Positions 10,812 to 19,493 of a stretch of 64,000 bases of DNA are shown one piece after another. A program made the translations under genes and the position numbers. Location of the stretch: positions 682,001-746,000 of the forward strand of contig LT549889.1 of assembly GCA_900078775.1 (NCBI GenBank), given 5' to 3'. Within the stretch, counting starts at the first letter, position 1, and the number at the start of each line of letters is the position of its first letter. Below the pieces are notes generated by a model. The model saw only the letters and a program-made list of their open reading frames with translations. It made no database searches and had not been told where the DNA came from. This stretch comes from Mycolicibacterium aurum. Lineage in GTDB: Bacteria; Actinomycetota; Actinomycetes; Mycobacteriales; Mycobacteriaceae.

Positions 10812-11324
10812 CTACGACTGCTTGACGAAAACCGCGGCGGCTTCGATGTTGACCGCGTCGCCCATCATCCCGAACAGGTTGCCGCTGACCCCGAAATTCT
10901 GGCGGTTCAGCGTCGCGGTGGTTTCCAGCCGGACCTCGCCTCCGGGCAGGGCCCGGATGTGGGTGGGCAGCTCCAGATCCTGCTGCTTGCCCTTCACCGT
11001 CAACTGGACGCTCAGGGTCACCCAGGACGGCCCGGTGGCCTCGGCGGCCTCCACCGCCACCTCGATGGACGGGAACCGGCGGACGTCGAAGAAGTCATCG
11101 GAGCGCAGGTGATTGTCGCGGCGGCCGATACCGGTGCTCACCGACGCCGCGGCGATGCTCAGCCGGCCCGTCACATTTCCCTCCGCGACCGCCTCGGCAC
11201 CGCCCTCCACCTCGGCGAACACGCCGTTGACGTGCGCCAGGCCCCAGAACGTGGGGCTGTGGAAGGCGATCTCGGTGCGGGCGGGATCCAGCCGCCAGGT
11301 GCCCAGCCAGTCCTGCAGATCCAT
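10812..11324 (-). CDS. YceI-family lipid-binding protein
   Basis: A 170-residue YceI-like lipocalin-fold protein; members bind isoprenoid or fatty-acid chains. The family opening TWRLDPARTEIAFHSPTFWG and the core RRDNHLRSDDFFDVRRFPSI are clear, as is LTVKGKQQDLELP. No signal peptide is visible, so it is probably cytoplasmic, unlike E. coli YceI. The ATG at 11324 follows a GGAGGA element. It starts 11 bases after the SnoaL-like gene and runs into the receiver gene, so the three are probably cotranscribed. Its ligand is unknown. Confidence 0.88.
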   Translation of the reverse strand: MDLQDWLGTWRLDPARTEIAFHSPTFWGLAHVNGVFAEVEGGAEAVAEGNVTGRLSIAAASVSTGIGRRDNHLRSDDFFDVRRFPSIEVAVEAAEATGPSWVTLSVQLTVKGKQQDLELPTHIRALPGGEVRLETTATLNRQNFGVSGNLFGMMGDAVNIEAAAVFVKQS

Positions 11325-11335
11325 CGCCGTCCTCC

Positions 11336-11707
11336 TCAGTTCGCGAGCAGGGGTGCCATATCGGCCGGGTCGAAGTACTCGTCGATCCGGGTGATCCGGC
11401 CGTCGGCGCCCACCTTGATCACGATGCATACCCGCAATTGGATCGACGCACCAGCGGTGGACTCGGCGTGCAGCACATGCTGCTGGACGAACCCGCCGTC
11501 GAAGAACTGCCGGTCCAGGATCTCGTAGCGCCGTGAGCTGGTGATCCGCATGAACCACCGGATCACCTTGAGGGCGGGACCGAGGTCGTTGTCGGCGGCG
11601 TCCCCGCTGTGCCAGACCTTGACGTCCTCGGCCCACATGGCGGCGACGGCGTCGTAGTCACCGCGCTCGATGGCGGTGAACAGTCGGTTCGCCACTTCGG
11701 CGGTCAT
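11336..11707 (-). CDS. SnoaL-like / NTF2-fold protein
   Basis: A 123-residue protein of the nuclear-transport-factor-2 / ketosteroid-isomerase fold, recognisable from the pattern LFTAIERGDYDAVAAMWAED (helices then a pocket Trp) and the C-terminal GRITRIDEYFDPADM. Such proteins bind or isomerise small hydrophobic molecules; no specific reaction can be assigned. A strong GGAGGA ribosome site lies before the ATG at 11707. It trails the catabolic operon by 88 bases. Confidence 0.82.
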   Translation of the reverse strand: MTAEVANRLFTAIERGDYDAVAAMWAEDVKVWHSGDAADNDLGPALKVIRWFMRITSSRRYEILDRQFFDGGFVQQHVLHAESTAGASIQLRVCIVIKVGADGRITRIDEYFDPADMAPLLAN

Positions 11708-11795
11708 ACTTCCTCCAGGGGTCGGATTTCTCGTGCGATGGGCGTCGACCTGATTCAGACGCTGCTCGACGATCGCGGTCACCGGTCCTGATCCG

Positions 11796-12134
11796 CTACT
11801 CGTCGTCATAGCCCGGGTGCGCGGCGGCGAGCCGGTGCCGCACCAGCGCGCGCAGGGCGGGCAGCACGTCGGTGTCGCGGCCGTCGAAGTCCCCGGCGCG
11901 GATGGCGGCCGCCAGCGCGGACTCCTCGTCGAAGCCGAGTGCCGCCAGTTCGGCGCGGGGCTCGGCTTCGTCGGTGGCCAGCAGCTCGCGTTCCACGATG
12001 CGCAGCACATTGGCCGCGACCCGGGCGTGGAAGTTCACCGCGCCGGTGGTCTCGTCGCGTACCTCGCCCTCCAGGAACTCGGCCACCGCGGCGACCAGCT
12101 CTGCCGCGGTCGGCTTGTAGTGCAGGTCCGTCAC
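11796..12134 (-). CDS. Small partner protein of an APH-type kinase (DUF6285-like, LvaB-like)
   Basis: A 112-residue helical protein. It begins with GTG in a GTGA overlap with the kinase gene and opens VTDLHYKPTAAELVAAVAEF. The family resembles the small proteins encoded beside aminoglycoside-phosphotransferase-like kinases and acyl-CoA dehydrogenases. In the Pseudomonas putida lva operon the equivalent small protein (LvaB) associates with the kinase LvaA. The role here is inferred from this context only; no catalytic motif is evident. Confidence 0.75.
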   Translation of the reverse strand: MTDLHYKPTAAELVAAVAEFLEGEVRDETTGAVNFHARVAANVLRIVERELLATDEAEPRAELAALGFDEESALAAAIRAGDFDGRDTDVLPALRALVRHRLAAAHPGYDDE

Positions 12135-13099
12135 GGGGCCTCCAGAAGATTGAGCAAGTCGTACTCGGTCTCGCACACCCGCCGCCCGATGGCCGCGAGT
12201 TCGACCGACCGGGACAGTCCCGAGCGGTGCCGTTCGTACTGGTAGCGGCAGATCACGCCCCAGCGCAGGGTGGCGGCCACCAGCCACCAGCGCAGCGCGG
12301 TCCGGTCCACGGTCCGCCCGGCCGCCGCCTCGTAGGCGGAGACGAACTCCTCGATGCTGCCCAGCCCACCCGCGCCGAGGGTGGCCGGCGCCCCGAACCG
12401 CCAGGCCCGGATGCAGAACCAGGCCAGGTCGTCGAGTGCCTCGCCGATGTGGGTCAGCTCCCAGTCCAGCACGGCGGCCAGCCCGGTGTCGTCGACGATC
12501 AGGTTGCCCATCCGGAAGTCGCCGTGCACCAGCACTTCCGGTGTGGCGGCCGGGCGGTTGTGGTCCAGCCAGCGGAACGCCCACTCGAATGTGGCGGTGG
12601 TGTCACCCATCTCGTCGAGCTGAGCGCGCCACTCGTCGAGCGGGTCCACGCTGGACAACCCGATCCCGGCCGGGTCGGCCCGGTGGATGGCGGCCAGCGC
12701 CTCGGCGCATTGGCGCAGCAACCGCGCCCGGGCTGTGTCGTCCAGGGTGCGTTGGATCTTGCGGACGATCGTCTCCCCGCCGATGAATTCGCAGACCAGG
12801 TACGGATTGCCCAGTGCGGCAGGGGAATTGTCGGCGGCGATGATCTGCGGGACCGGTGCGCCGGTGGCCGCGGCCCGGCGCAGTGCGGCGGCCTCCAACT
12901 CCATGCTGGCGTGCACATCGTCCGGCGGTCCGGTGCGCAGGATCAACGCCCGCACCCCGGATCCGGTCTGCGCGTCGAAAGCCCAGGTGGCGCGGCTCGC
13001 CCCGCCGGTGAGCACCCGCAGGTCGGACACCGTGACCTCGCCCAGCTCGGGGGTGAGCACATCGGCCAGGGCGGCGGCCAGCTGCGCCGTGTCGGTCAC
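12131..13099 (-). CDS. APH-family kinase, probable 4-hydroxyacyl-CoA kinase (LvaA/ACAD10-11 type)
   Basis: A 322-residue aminoglycoside-phosphotransferase-fold kinase. The Brenner motif LVHGDFRMGNLIV gives the catalytic Asp and Asn, VLDWELTHIGE gives the Mg-binding Asp, and the N-lobe has LTGGASRATWAF. It overlaps the acyl-CoA dehydrogenase upstream (ATGA) and the small DUF6285-like gene downstream (GTGA). In eukaryotic ACAD10/11 this kinase domain is fused to an acyl-CoA dehydrogenase and phosphorylates 4-hydroxyacyl-CoA. That family link, rather than antibiotic resistance, is the likely function. Confidence 0.85.
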   Translation of the reverse strand: MTDTAQLAAALADVLTPELGEVTVSDLRVLTGGASRATWAFDAQTGSGVRALILRTGPPDDVHASMELEAAALRRAAATGAPVPQIIAADNSPAALGNPYLVCEFIGGETIVRKIQRTLDDTARARLLRQCAEALAAIHRADPAGIGLSSVDPLDEWRAQLDEMGDTTATFEWAFRWLDHNRPAATPEVLVHGDFRMGNLIVDDTGLAAVLDWELTHIGEALDDLAWFCIRAWRFGAPATLGAGGLGSIEEFVSAYEAAAGRTVDRTALRWWLVAATLRWGVICRYQYERHRSGLSRSVELAAIGRRVCETEYDLLNLLEAP

Positions 13100-14334
13100 T
13101 TGCGCCCGAACTTCAGCATGCGCTGCGCGACCCGGCGGATCTGGATCTCCTCGGCGCCCTCGGTGATCCGGTAGCGCCGGTGGTGACGGTAGATGTGCTC
13201 GAACGGTTCGTGCCGGCTGTAGCCGACGCCGCCGTGGATCTGCATGGCCCGGTCGGCGGCCTCACACACCAGCCGGTTGGCCCGGTAGTTGGCCATCGAC
13301 ACCTTGTCCGAGACCTCCATGTGGTGGTCACGGTCGAGGTGCCAGGCGGCGTAGTAGACCAGCAGGCGCACCATCTGGGCCTCGGTCTGCAGTTCGGCCA
13401 GCGGCCACTGCACGGCCTGGTTCACCGACAGCGGCTTGCCGAAGACGATCCGGTCCCCGGCGTACTGCGCGGCCCGGTCGATGCAGTACTGCGCGGCGCC
13501 CAGGCTGCTGGCGGCCTGACGGATCCGGTTCTCGTGCAGGAAGGTCTGGCCCACCTCCAGGCCGTGGTCCACCTCGCCGAGCACCGCGTCGGCGGGCACC
13601 CGGACGTCGGAGAGTTCGACCTCACCGTGGTCGCTGGGCATGTTGAAGGTCCACCAGTAGTAGGGGACGGTGAAGCCCGGGGTGTCGGTGGGCACCAGGA
13701 AGGCGGTGATGCCGACGGCCGAGCCGTCCGCCCCGGAGGTCCGGGCGAAGACCAGGTCGTGGGTGGCCCGGTGCACACCGGTGTTCCAGCGCTTGGCGCC
13801 GTTGATGATCCAGTCGTCACCGTCGCGGACGGCGGTGGTCTCCATCCAGGTGGCGTCGCTGCCGTGGTTGGGCTCGGTCAGGCCGAAGGCCATCGACCTT
13901 TGCCCGGTCAGCATCGCCTCGACCCATTCCTTCTTCTGTGCCTCGGTGCCGAACCGGCTCATCATGATGACCTGCGGGAAGTTGCCGACGATGGAGGACT
14001 CGTCCTGCAGATCGTTGTGCAGGCCGAGACCCTTGTGCGCCAGGTGTTCCCGGATGACGGCCATGTCCAGGTTGGACCCGCCGCGGCCGCCGAACTCCTC
14101 GGGCAGGCCGTAGCGCAGCCAGCCGGCGGCGTCGGCGCGGCGGCGCATCTCGTCGAGCAGGTCCTCCCACTCCCGGGCCGGCACACCGCCGTTCTCCAGG
14201 TCGGTGCGGGCGAACTCGCGGCGCCGGTCGAAGTACTGCATGTGCTCGCGTTCCAGCGGCTTGATCTCGGCCTCGATGAAGGCGTCCATCTCGGCCAGCA
14301 GGCCCGGCAGATGTTCTGGTAGTGCGAAATCCAC
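13096..14334 (-). CDS. Acyl-CoA dehydrogenase, ACAD10/11-LvaC type
   Basis: A 412-residue FAD-dependent acyl-CoA dehydrogenase. Recognisable parts are YGLPEEFGGRGGSNLDMAVI, the FAD-binding MAFGLTEPNHGSDATWMETT, and the C-terminal MQIHGGVGYSRHEPFEHIYR with RITEGAEEIQIRRVAQRML. Its ATGA overlap with the APH kinase gene suggests that it acts on the phosphorylated product, eliminating phosphate to give an enoyl-CoA as in lva-type 4-hydroxyacid breakdown. It lies 35 bases after the TetR gene. Confidence 0.9.
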   Translation of the reverse strand: MDFALPEHLPGLLAEMDAFIEAEIKPLEREHMQYFDRRREFARTDLENGGVPAREWEDLLDEMRRRADAAGWLRYGLPEEFGGRGGSNLDMAVIREHLAHKGLGLHNDLQDESSIVGNFPQVIMMSRFGTEAQKKEWVEAMLTGQRSMAFGLTEPNHGSDATWMETTAVRDGDDWIINGAKRWNTGVHRATHDLVFARTSGADGSAVGITAFLVPTDTPGFTVPYYWWTFNMPSDHGEVELSDVRVPADAVLGEVDHGLEVGQTFLHENRIRQAASSLGAAQYCIDRAAQYAGDRIVFGKPLSVNQAVQWPLAELQTEAQMVRLLVYYAAWHLDRDHHMEVSDKVSMANYRANRLVCEAADRAMQIHGGVGYSRHEPFEHIYRHHRRYRITEGAEEIQIRRVAQRMLKFGRK

Positions 14335-14369
14335 GTTGATCTCCTACTTTCTGATGACTCGGTGCCGGG

Positions 14370-14984
14370 TCAGCGGCCGTACAACGTCTTCTTCCAGATC
14401 GTCGACAGGGTCTTGATGGCGTCGGCGTCGCTGATCCGCAGCCCCGACCCGGGGCTGCCGACCACCACCACGGTGAAGTTCTCGAACAGCAGCGCGATCG
14501 CGGCCGCGATGTGTTCGGGCTCCAGGTCCTGCGCGTAGCCCTGTTCGCGGGCCCGGCGCACCGAGTCGGCCACCATGTCCATCCCGAACCGCCGGAACTC
14601 GTTCTGCACCTGGGCGAACCGGGGTTGGGTGGCCCCGAGCTGGGCGACCGCGATCATGATGCCGATGTTCTGTTTGAACAGGTTCCAGTAGCCGGTCACC
14701 ACCATGGTGAAGTACTCGGTGTCCTCGGGGGAGTCCGGTAGCGGCACCCGGGTTCCGGACGGTTCGACGATGTCGTGCAGGAAGGACTCGGCCAGCGAGG
14801 CCAGCAGGTCCTCCTTGTCGTCGAAGTACCGGTAGAACACCGCCGAGGACTTACCGGCCGCCGAGGTGATGTCGGCCAGGGTGGTGCCGTGGAAACCGCG
14901 TTCGGCGAACAGTTTCCGGGCGGCGAGCTCGATGGCGCCACGGGTCTGGCGGCCCTTGGCGGTCAGCGATTCGGCGGGGGTCAT
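14370..14984 (-). CDS. TetR/AcrR-family regulator within the catabolic operon
   Basis: A 204-residue repressor with an N-terminal helix-turn-helix at about residues 30-60 (TTLADITSAAGKSSAVFYRY, then FDDKEDLL). The C-terminal ligand-binding domain is typical of mycobacterial TetRs acting in lipid or CoA-ester metabolism. It lies inside the operon (1 base after the lyase gene, 35 before the dehydrogenase), so autoregulation of the whole unit is likely. The effector is probably a CoA-ester, by analogy only. Confidence 0.88.
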   Translation of the reverse strand: MTPAESLTAKGRQTRGAIELAARKLFAERGFHGTTLADITSAAGKSSAVFYRYFDDKEDLLASLAESFLHDIVEPSGTRVPLPDSPEDTEYFTMVVTGYWNLFKQNIGIMIAVAQLGATQPRFAQVQNEFRRFGMDMVADSVRRAREQGYAQDLEPEHIAAAIALLFENFTVVVVGSPGSGLRISDADAIKTLSTIWKKTLYGR

Positions 14985-14985
14985 A

Positions 14986-15885
14986 TCAGCCCAGGATGCG
15001 ATCCCCGGCGCGCAGCAGCGCGCTGGGCAGCTCGTGGCCGACGGCCTGTTGGGCGACCCGGGCCGCCGCGATGGCCGCGGTCAGGTCGACGTCGACCTCG
15101 ATGTCGCTGTCGCGCAACAGGTACACCAGGTCCTCGGTGGCGATGTTGCCGCTGGCCCCCGGCGCGAACGGGCAACCGCCCAGCCCGCCGACCGAGGCGT
15201 CCAGCCGGGTGACCCCGGCCTGCACCGCGGCGTAGGCGCTGGCCAGTCCCGACCCGCGGGTGTTGTGGAAGTGCGCGCCCAGCGGCAGATCCCCGATCAC
15301 CGGGCGGACCCGCTCGATGAGCGTGGTCACCCGGCGGGGGGTGGTGGTGCCGATGGTGTCCGCGATCGCGATCCGGTCCACCCCGAGTTCTGCTGCCGCC
15401 GAGGCGATCTCGATCACCCGCTGTGGATCGGTCGGGCCGTCGAACGGGCAGTCCCAGGCCGTGGCGATGATGACCTCGACGGTTGCGTCGTGGTCATGGG
15501 CGATGCGGGTGACGTCGGCGATCGCGGCCGTCGCCTCGGCGCTGTCGCGGCCGACGTTGGCCCGGCTGTGCGCATCCGATGCCGACACCACGTACTCGAT
15601 GGAGTTCAGCCCGGCCGCGATCGCCCGCTTGGCGCCGTTCGGGCTGGCCACCAGCGCGGAGAACTCCACGCCCGGGAAGCGGGGCAGTTCGGCGGCCAGT
15701 TCGGCCGCGTCGGCCAGGGCGGGGACCTTGGACGGGGAGACGAAGGCGGTGGCCTCCACCTCCCGGACACCGGTGGCGACGATGGCCTCCAGGATGCCGA
15801 TCTTGGCCTCCAACGGGATGGGCGCCTCGATCTGCAGCCCGTCGCGCAGGCAGACCTCGCGGATATCGACCTTCACAGCACTCAT
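14986..15885 (-). CDS. Hydroxymethylglutaryl-CoA lyase-like enzyme
   Basis: A 299-residue HMGL-like TIM-barrel lyase. VCLRDGLQIEAPIP supplies the catalytic Arg-Asp, HFHNTRGSG the metal-binding His pair, and GGLGGCPFAPGASGN the signature loop with the active-site Cys. The substrate may be HMG-CoA (leucine breakdown) or a related hydroxyacyl-CoA. ATG 15885 is preferred because GGGGG lies 7 bases upstream; GTG 15888 is an alternative. It overlaps the CoA-transferase stop (TGATG). Confidence 0.88.
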   Translation of the reverse strand: MSAVKVDIREVCLRDGLQIEAPIPLEAKIGILEAIVATGVREVEATAFVSPSKVPALADAAELAAELPRFPGVEFSALVASPNGAKRAIAAGLNSIEYVVSASDAHSRANVGRDSAEATAAIADVTRIAHDHDATVEVIIATAWDCPFDGPTDPQRVIEIASAAAELGVDRIAIADTIGTTTPRRVTTLIERVRPVIGDLPLGAHFHNTRGSGLASAYAAVQAGVTRLDASVGGLGGCPFAPGASGNIATEDLVYLLRDSDIEVDVDLTAAIAAARVAQQAVGHELPSALLRAGDRILG

Positions 15886-17105
15886 CACACGACCCCCTGC
15901 TCCCGCAGTGTCTCCAGTTCCTGGTCGCTCAGGCCCAGCAGACCCGAGTACACCTCGTCATTGTGCTGGCCCGGTCGCGCCGAACCGGCGTTGCGGATGG
16001 TGCCCGGCGATTCCGAGAGCACCGGAATGACGCCCGGTCCTTTGACGTTACGCCCTATCCGCTCATCCCAGTGGTCGGCGATCATGCCGCGTGCCTGCAG
16101 TTGGGGGTCCTCGACGACCTCGGCGACGGTGTTGATCGGGCCGCTGATCACGCCCGCCTCGGACAGGATCGCGATGATGTCGCCGGGCTCGCGCTGGGCC
16201 GCCCAGTCGCCGATGATCTTGTCCAGCTCGTCCTGGTTGCGCCCGCGCGCCACATGGTTGACGAACCGCTCATCGGTGGCCAGTTCGGGGGTGCCCATCG
16301 CCTCGCACAGCCGGCGGAACACGGTGTCCTGATTGGCCGCGATCACCACCCAGCTGCCGTTGGCGCTCTGGTAGATGTTCGACGGGGCGATGCCCTCCAG
16401 CCGGGTGCCCGACGGCCCGCGCACCACACCGCCGATGTCATAGTCGGGAATGGTGGATTCCTGGATGGCCAGGCAACTTTCGGTCAGCGCGGTGTCCACG
16501 ACCTGGCCCTCGCCGGTGACGCTGCGCCGGTAGAGGGCGGCCAGTGCCCCCTGGGCGGCGAACATGCCGGCCAGGCTGTCGCCGAGCGACAGCGCCAGCC
16601 GCGGCGGCGGGCCGCCGGGGAAGCCGTTCATGTGCCGCAGCCCGCTGGCGGCCTCGGCCACCGAGGCGTAGCCGGCCTTACCGGCGTCCGGCCCGGTCTG
16701 CCCGTACCCGGACACCCGCACCAGGATGATGCCCCTGTTGCGTTCGCGCAGCACGTCGTAGCCCAGCTTCCACTTCTCCAGGGTGCCGGGCCGGAAGTTC
16801 TCCACGATGATGTCGGAGCGCGCCACCAGGTCCAGGAACAGCTCGCGGCCCCGGTCGGTGCGCAGGTCCAGGGTGGCGGCCTTCTTGTTGCGGGCGTGCA
16901 CCGTCCAGAAGAAGTGATGCCCGTCGAGTTCGGCCTGCCCCCAGGTGCGCAACGGATCCGGGCTGCTGGGCAGCTCGATCTTGATGACCTCGGCGCCCAT
17001 GTCGCCGAGCAGCCGGCCGGCGAACGGACCCGAGATCAGGGTGCCCAGTTCCAGCACCCGGATGCCGTCCAGCGGTCCGGTGGTTCCCGAGGGACCGGGC
17101 GTCAC
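15885..17105 (-). CDS. Family III (CaiB/BaiF) CoA-transferase
   Basis: A 406-residue CoA-transferase that moves CoA between acyl groups through a covalent aspartyl intermediate. LDGIRVLELGTLISGPFAGR opens the Rossmann half, KKAATLDLRTDRGRELFLDL follows, and LALSLGDSLAGMFAAQGALA contains the expected catalytic Asp. The start is GTG 17105 in a GTGA overlap with the hydrolase gene. Sitting next to an HMG-CoA-lyase-like gene, it most likely activates a dicarboxylic or hydroxy acid for cleavage. Confidence 0.9.
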   Translation of the reverse strand: MTPGPSGTTGPLDGIRVLELGTLISGPFAGRLLGDMGAEVIKIELPSSPDPLRTWGQAELDGHHFFWTVHARNKKAATLDLRTDRGRELFLDLVARSDIIVENFRPGTLEKWKLGYDVLRERNRGIILVRVSGYGQTGPDAGKAGYASVAEAASGLRHMNGFPGGPPPRLALSLGDSLAGMFAAQGALAALYRRSVTGEGQVVDTALTESCLAIQESTIPDYDIGGVVRGPSGTRLEGIAPSNIYQSANGSWVVIAANQDTVFRRLCEAMGTPELATDERFVNHVARGRNQDELDKIIGDWAAQREPGDIIAILSEAGVISGPINTVAEVVEDPQLQARGMIADHWDERIGRNVKGPGVIPVLSESPGTIRNAGSARPGQHNDEVYSGLLGLSDQELETLREQGVV

Positions 17106-18307
17106 AGCGAGAACCCGTGCCGGTGCAGCCAATCCGTGCAGATCGCCACGGCCTGGCGCAGCGTGCCACGCTGATCCGGGCCCGAGTAGTAGTGGTTGGC
17201 GCCCGGGATCTCGTGCATCTCCTTGTCCGGATGCCCGATCGCCTCGAACAGCCGGCGGGTGTGGCTCGGCGTGCAGGCGTCGTCGGCGAGATTGCCGATC
17301 ACCAGGGCGGGCACCGTGATATCGGGCCCGGCCTTGAGCGCGTCACCGTTGGCGTCGTCATAGCTCCACTGCGACAACCAGCTGCGCAGGGTGCAGAACC
17401 GGGCCAGGCCGACGGGGGAGTTGTTCACCACCTGCGGGTCACCCAGGTAACAGGTGCCGGGCTTGCGCTCGTTGGGGTCGACGGTGGGATCGAGCCAGCG
17501 CGGGTCGGCCATGGTGCCGTGCACGACGAAGGCGTACTCGTCATCGGGTCGGCCGGCCTCCTTGAGCTCGGCCAGCTTTTCCTTGACCCACTTGGTGATT
17601 CGCCGGTTGCGGGCGATCTGGGCCTGGTGGTAGCGCTCCAGGAACTCCGGGGTGTACGGCGGCTGGTTCGGGTTGTCCGGGTTGTACAGGTCGAGCTCCG
17701 GGTCCTTCTTGGACGGATCGTTCTCGTCCAGGATGGAGGCGTCCATCCATTCGGTCATGGTGCCGTGCCGGCTGATGTGCGCGGCCAGCAGCATGATGCC
17801 GTCGGCCGGGATCAGGCCCAGCTTGGTCAGATCGGGGCCGTCGCCGGACGGGCTTGCGGTCACCGTCGGGTTCTGGGCCTGCTGCTGGTAGAACGCCGAC
17901 AGCGAACCGCCGCCGCTCCAGCCGGCCAGCACGATCTTCTCGTAGCCGAGCCGGTTCTTGGCGTCCTTGATGCACTCGCCGAGATCCTCGACCACCTTCT
18001 CCATCAGCAGCGCGGAGTCGGTGCCACGGAATCGGCTGTTGCAGTAGATGACATGGTGGCCGGCCCGGGCCAGCGCGTTGATCATCGGCAGATAGGCGCC
18101 GCCGCCGATCGGGTGCATGAACACCAGGACCGTATCCGACGGTTTCGTCTCACCATTCTCCAAGGGCTTGAGCAGATAGCTCTCCAGCACCACCAGCTCG
18201 GCGACGCCGCCGTACACGTCGCGCACCGACGAGGTGTTCTGGTAGGCAACGAGATACGGGATGCGCTCGTAGTCGTGCTTCACGGGTGTCTCGGTAACGG
18301 TGCTCAC
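17102..18307 (-). CDS. Alpha/beta-hydrolase
   Basis: A 401-residue alpha/beta-hydrolase. The nucleophile elbow is GWSGGGSLSAF (about residue 125), the acid is probably within NLADDACTPSH, and the catalytic His is in EIPGANHYYSG. No signal peptide is seen, so it should be cytoplasmic. It starts with GTG 18307, sharing one base with the preceding stop codon. Placement after an HmgA-like dioxygenase suggests hydrolysis of a ring-cleavage product or an ester of the pathway, but the substrate cannot be read from sequence. Confidence 0.85.
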   Translation of the reverse strand: MSTVTETPVKHDYERIPYLVAYQNTSSVRDVYGGVAELVVLESYLLKPLENGETKPSDTVLVFMHPIGGGAYLPMINALARAGHHVIYCNSRFRGTDSALLMEKVVEDLGECIKDAKNRLGYEKIVLAGWSGGGSLSAFYQQQAQNPTVTASPSGDGPDLTKLGLIPADGIMLLAAHISRHGTMTEWMDASILDENDPSKKDPELDLYNPDNPNQPPYTPEFLERYHQAQIARNRRITKWVKEKLAELKEAGRPDDEYAFVVHGTMADPRWLDPTVDPNERKPGTCYLGDPQVVNNSPVGLARFCTLRSWLSQWSYDDANGDALKAGPDITVPALVIGNLADDACTPSHTRRLFEAIGHPDKEMHEIPGANHYYSGPDQRGTLRQAVAICTDWLHRHGFSL

Positions 18308-19410
18308 TAGTGCTGCCCCAGATCGTTGGCGAGGATTTCGGCGGACGGGATGAGTCGGCGGCGGGTGTCGATGGCGATCACCGACCAGTCCACCCGGTCG
18401 TAATCGTCGAACTTGCGGCGGGCGCGTTCCCGGGCCTTCTCCGGTGCGCCGTGGTGAACCCCTTGCGGCGCATGGGAAACCAGGCCGGGAGGCATCGGGA
18501 TGCCGTACAGCGTCCCGCCGTGGAAGAAGGCGATCTCGTCGTAGTCGACATTGCGGTGATACCACGGGGTGCGTTCGGTGCCGGGCACGCTCTCGGCCGG
18601 CTTGGGCAGGAAGTTCATCACGTACACACCGGTCGCCTGCATGAACAGATGCACCGTCGGGGGCAGGTGCACGCTCTCGGAGGTGATGACGGTGTAGTCC
18701 TCGATGTTGAAGGTGAACGGGAAGTTGTCCCCGCGCCAGCCCTCGACGTCGAGCGGATTGTGTTTGTAGAACAGAGAAGTGGGTCCACCGTCATGGATCA
18801 ACCGGACCTCGTACTCTCCGTCTTGCTGCGGCCCCTCGCCGTTTTCGATGGGCGCCGGCTCCGGGATGGTCACCTGTGCCGGGTCGAACGGGAAGTGCCG
18901 GCCCAGGGTGCCGGCCGGGGGCACCCGGAAGTCGTCGGTGGCCTGGATCATCAGCCAGGTGCTCTCGCTGTCGGGCACCTGGCGGAAGGTGCACGCCTTG
19001 GGGATGTACACCCAGTCGCCCTCGCGGTAGCGCAGCGGGCCGAATTCGGTCTCCAGCAGTCCGGCGCCCTTGTGCACGAAGATCAGCAGATCGCCGTCCA
19101 CGTAGCGGACGAAGAACGGCATCTCCGCGCTGCGTCGACTCAGCAGCACCAGGCAGTCGGCGTTGGAGAACATCAGCAGCGGGCCGCCGTGGGCGTCGGT
19201 GGCGTCGCTGGGCTTGAGTTCGGAGGAGAGCACGTCGGTGGGGCGCAGCGGACCGACCGTGCGGTAGGCGGTCGGATCGTTTCGCCGGTACATGTTGGCG
19301 GTCCGTCCGACGAAGCCGCCGCGGCCGAGCTCGTCGTCTTTCAGGCCGTCCAGGTCGGCGTGCACGCGTTTGGGCGTCTTGCCTTTCCGCAGGTGGACGA
19401 AGGATTCCAT
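18307..19410 (-). CDS. Homogentisate 1,2-dioxygenase-like cupin
   Basis: A 367-residue protein of the HmgA family of Fe(II) ring-cleaving dioxygenases. The likely metal-binding region is TPWYHRNVDYDEIAFFHGG followed by HAPQGVHHG, giving His, Glu and His in the family order. It is shorter than classical HmgA (about 430), and no maleylacetoacetate isomerase or fumarylacetoacetase is nearby, so the natural substrate may differ from homogentisate. The start at 19410 (MESFVHLRKGK) has GAGGAG 5 bases upstream. It is the first gene of the operon. Confidence 0.82.
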   Translation of the reverse strand: MESFVHLRKGKTPKRVHADLDGLKDDELGRGGFVGRTANMYRRNDPTAYRTVGPLRPTDVLSSELKPSDATDAHGGPLLMFSNADCLVLLSRRSAEMPFFVRYVDGDLLIFVHKGAGLLETEFGPLRYREGDWVYIPKACTFRQVPDSESTWLMIQATDDFRVPPAGTLGRHFPFDPAQVTIPEPAPIENGEGPQQDGEYEVRLIHDGGPTSLFYKHNPLDVEGWRGDNFPFTFNIEDYTVITSESVHLPPTVHLFMQATGVYVMNFLPKPAESVPGTERTPWYHRNVDYDEIAFFHGGTLYGIPMPPGLVSHAPQGVHHGAPEKARERARRKFDDYDRVDWSVIAIDTRRRLIPSAEILANDLGQH

Positions 19411-19447
19411 GACGCTCCTCGAAAGTCTGGCAGCAAAACTGAAAGTG

Positions 19448-19476
19448 ACTTTACTTTTTGTTATGGGTGTTGGCAA
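19448..19476 (-). promoter_or_regulatory. SigA-type promoter of the hmgA-like operon
   Basis: The minus strand reads TTGCCA (19471-19476), a 17-base spacer, then TAAAGT (19448-19453). This is a near-ideal -35/-10 pair 37 bases before the ATG. The -10 lies in AAAGTCACTTT, a short inverted repeat that could bind the operon's TetR protein. Confidence 0.6.
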
Positions 19477-19493
19477 GGGTCGACGGTGGCCGG

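Noticed and set aside
12131..13099. Aminoglycoside resistance kinase
   Set aside because: The fold is APH-like, but the overlapping acyl-CoA dehydrogenase and small partner gene point to acyl-CoA metabolism.
18307..19410. Complete homogentisate (tyrosine) degradation operon
   Set aside because: No maleylacetoacetate isomerase, fumarylacetoacetase or hydroxyphenylpyruvate dioxygenase gene is present, so only an HmgA-like call is made.
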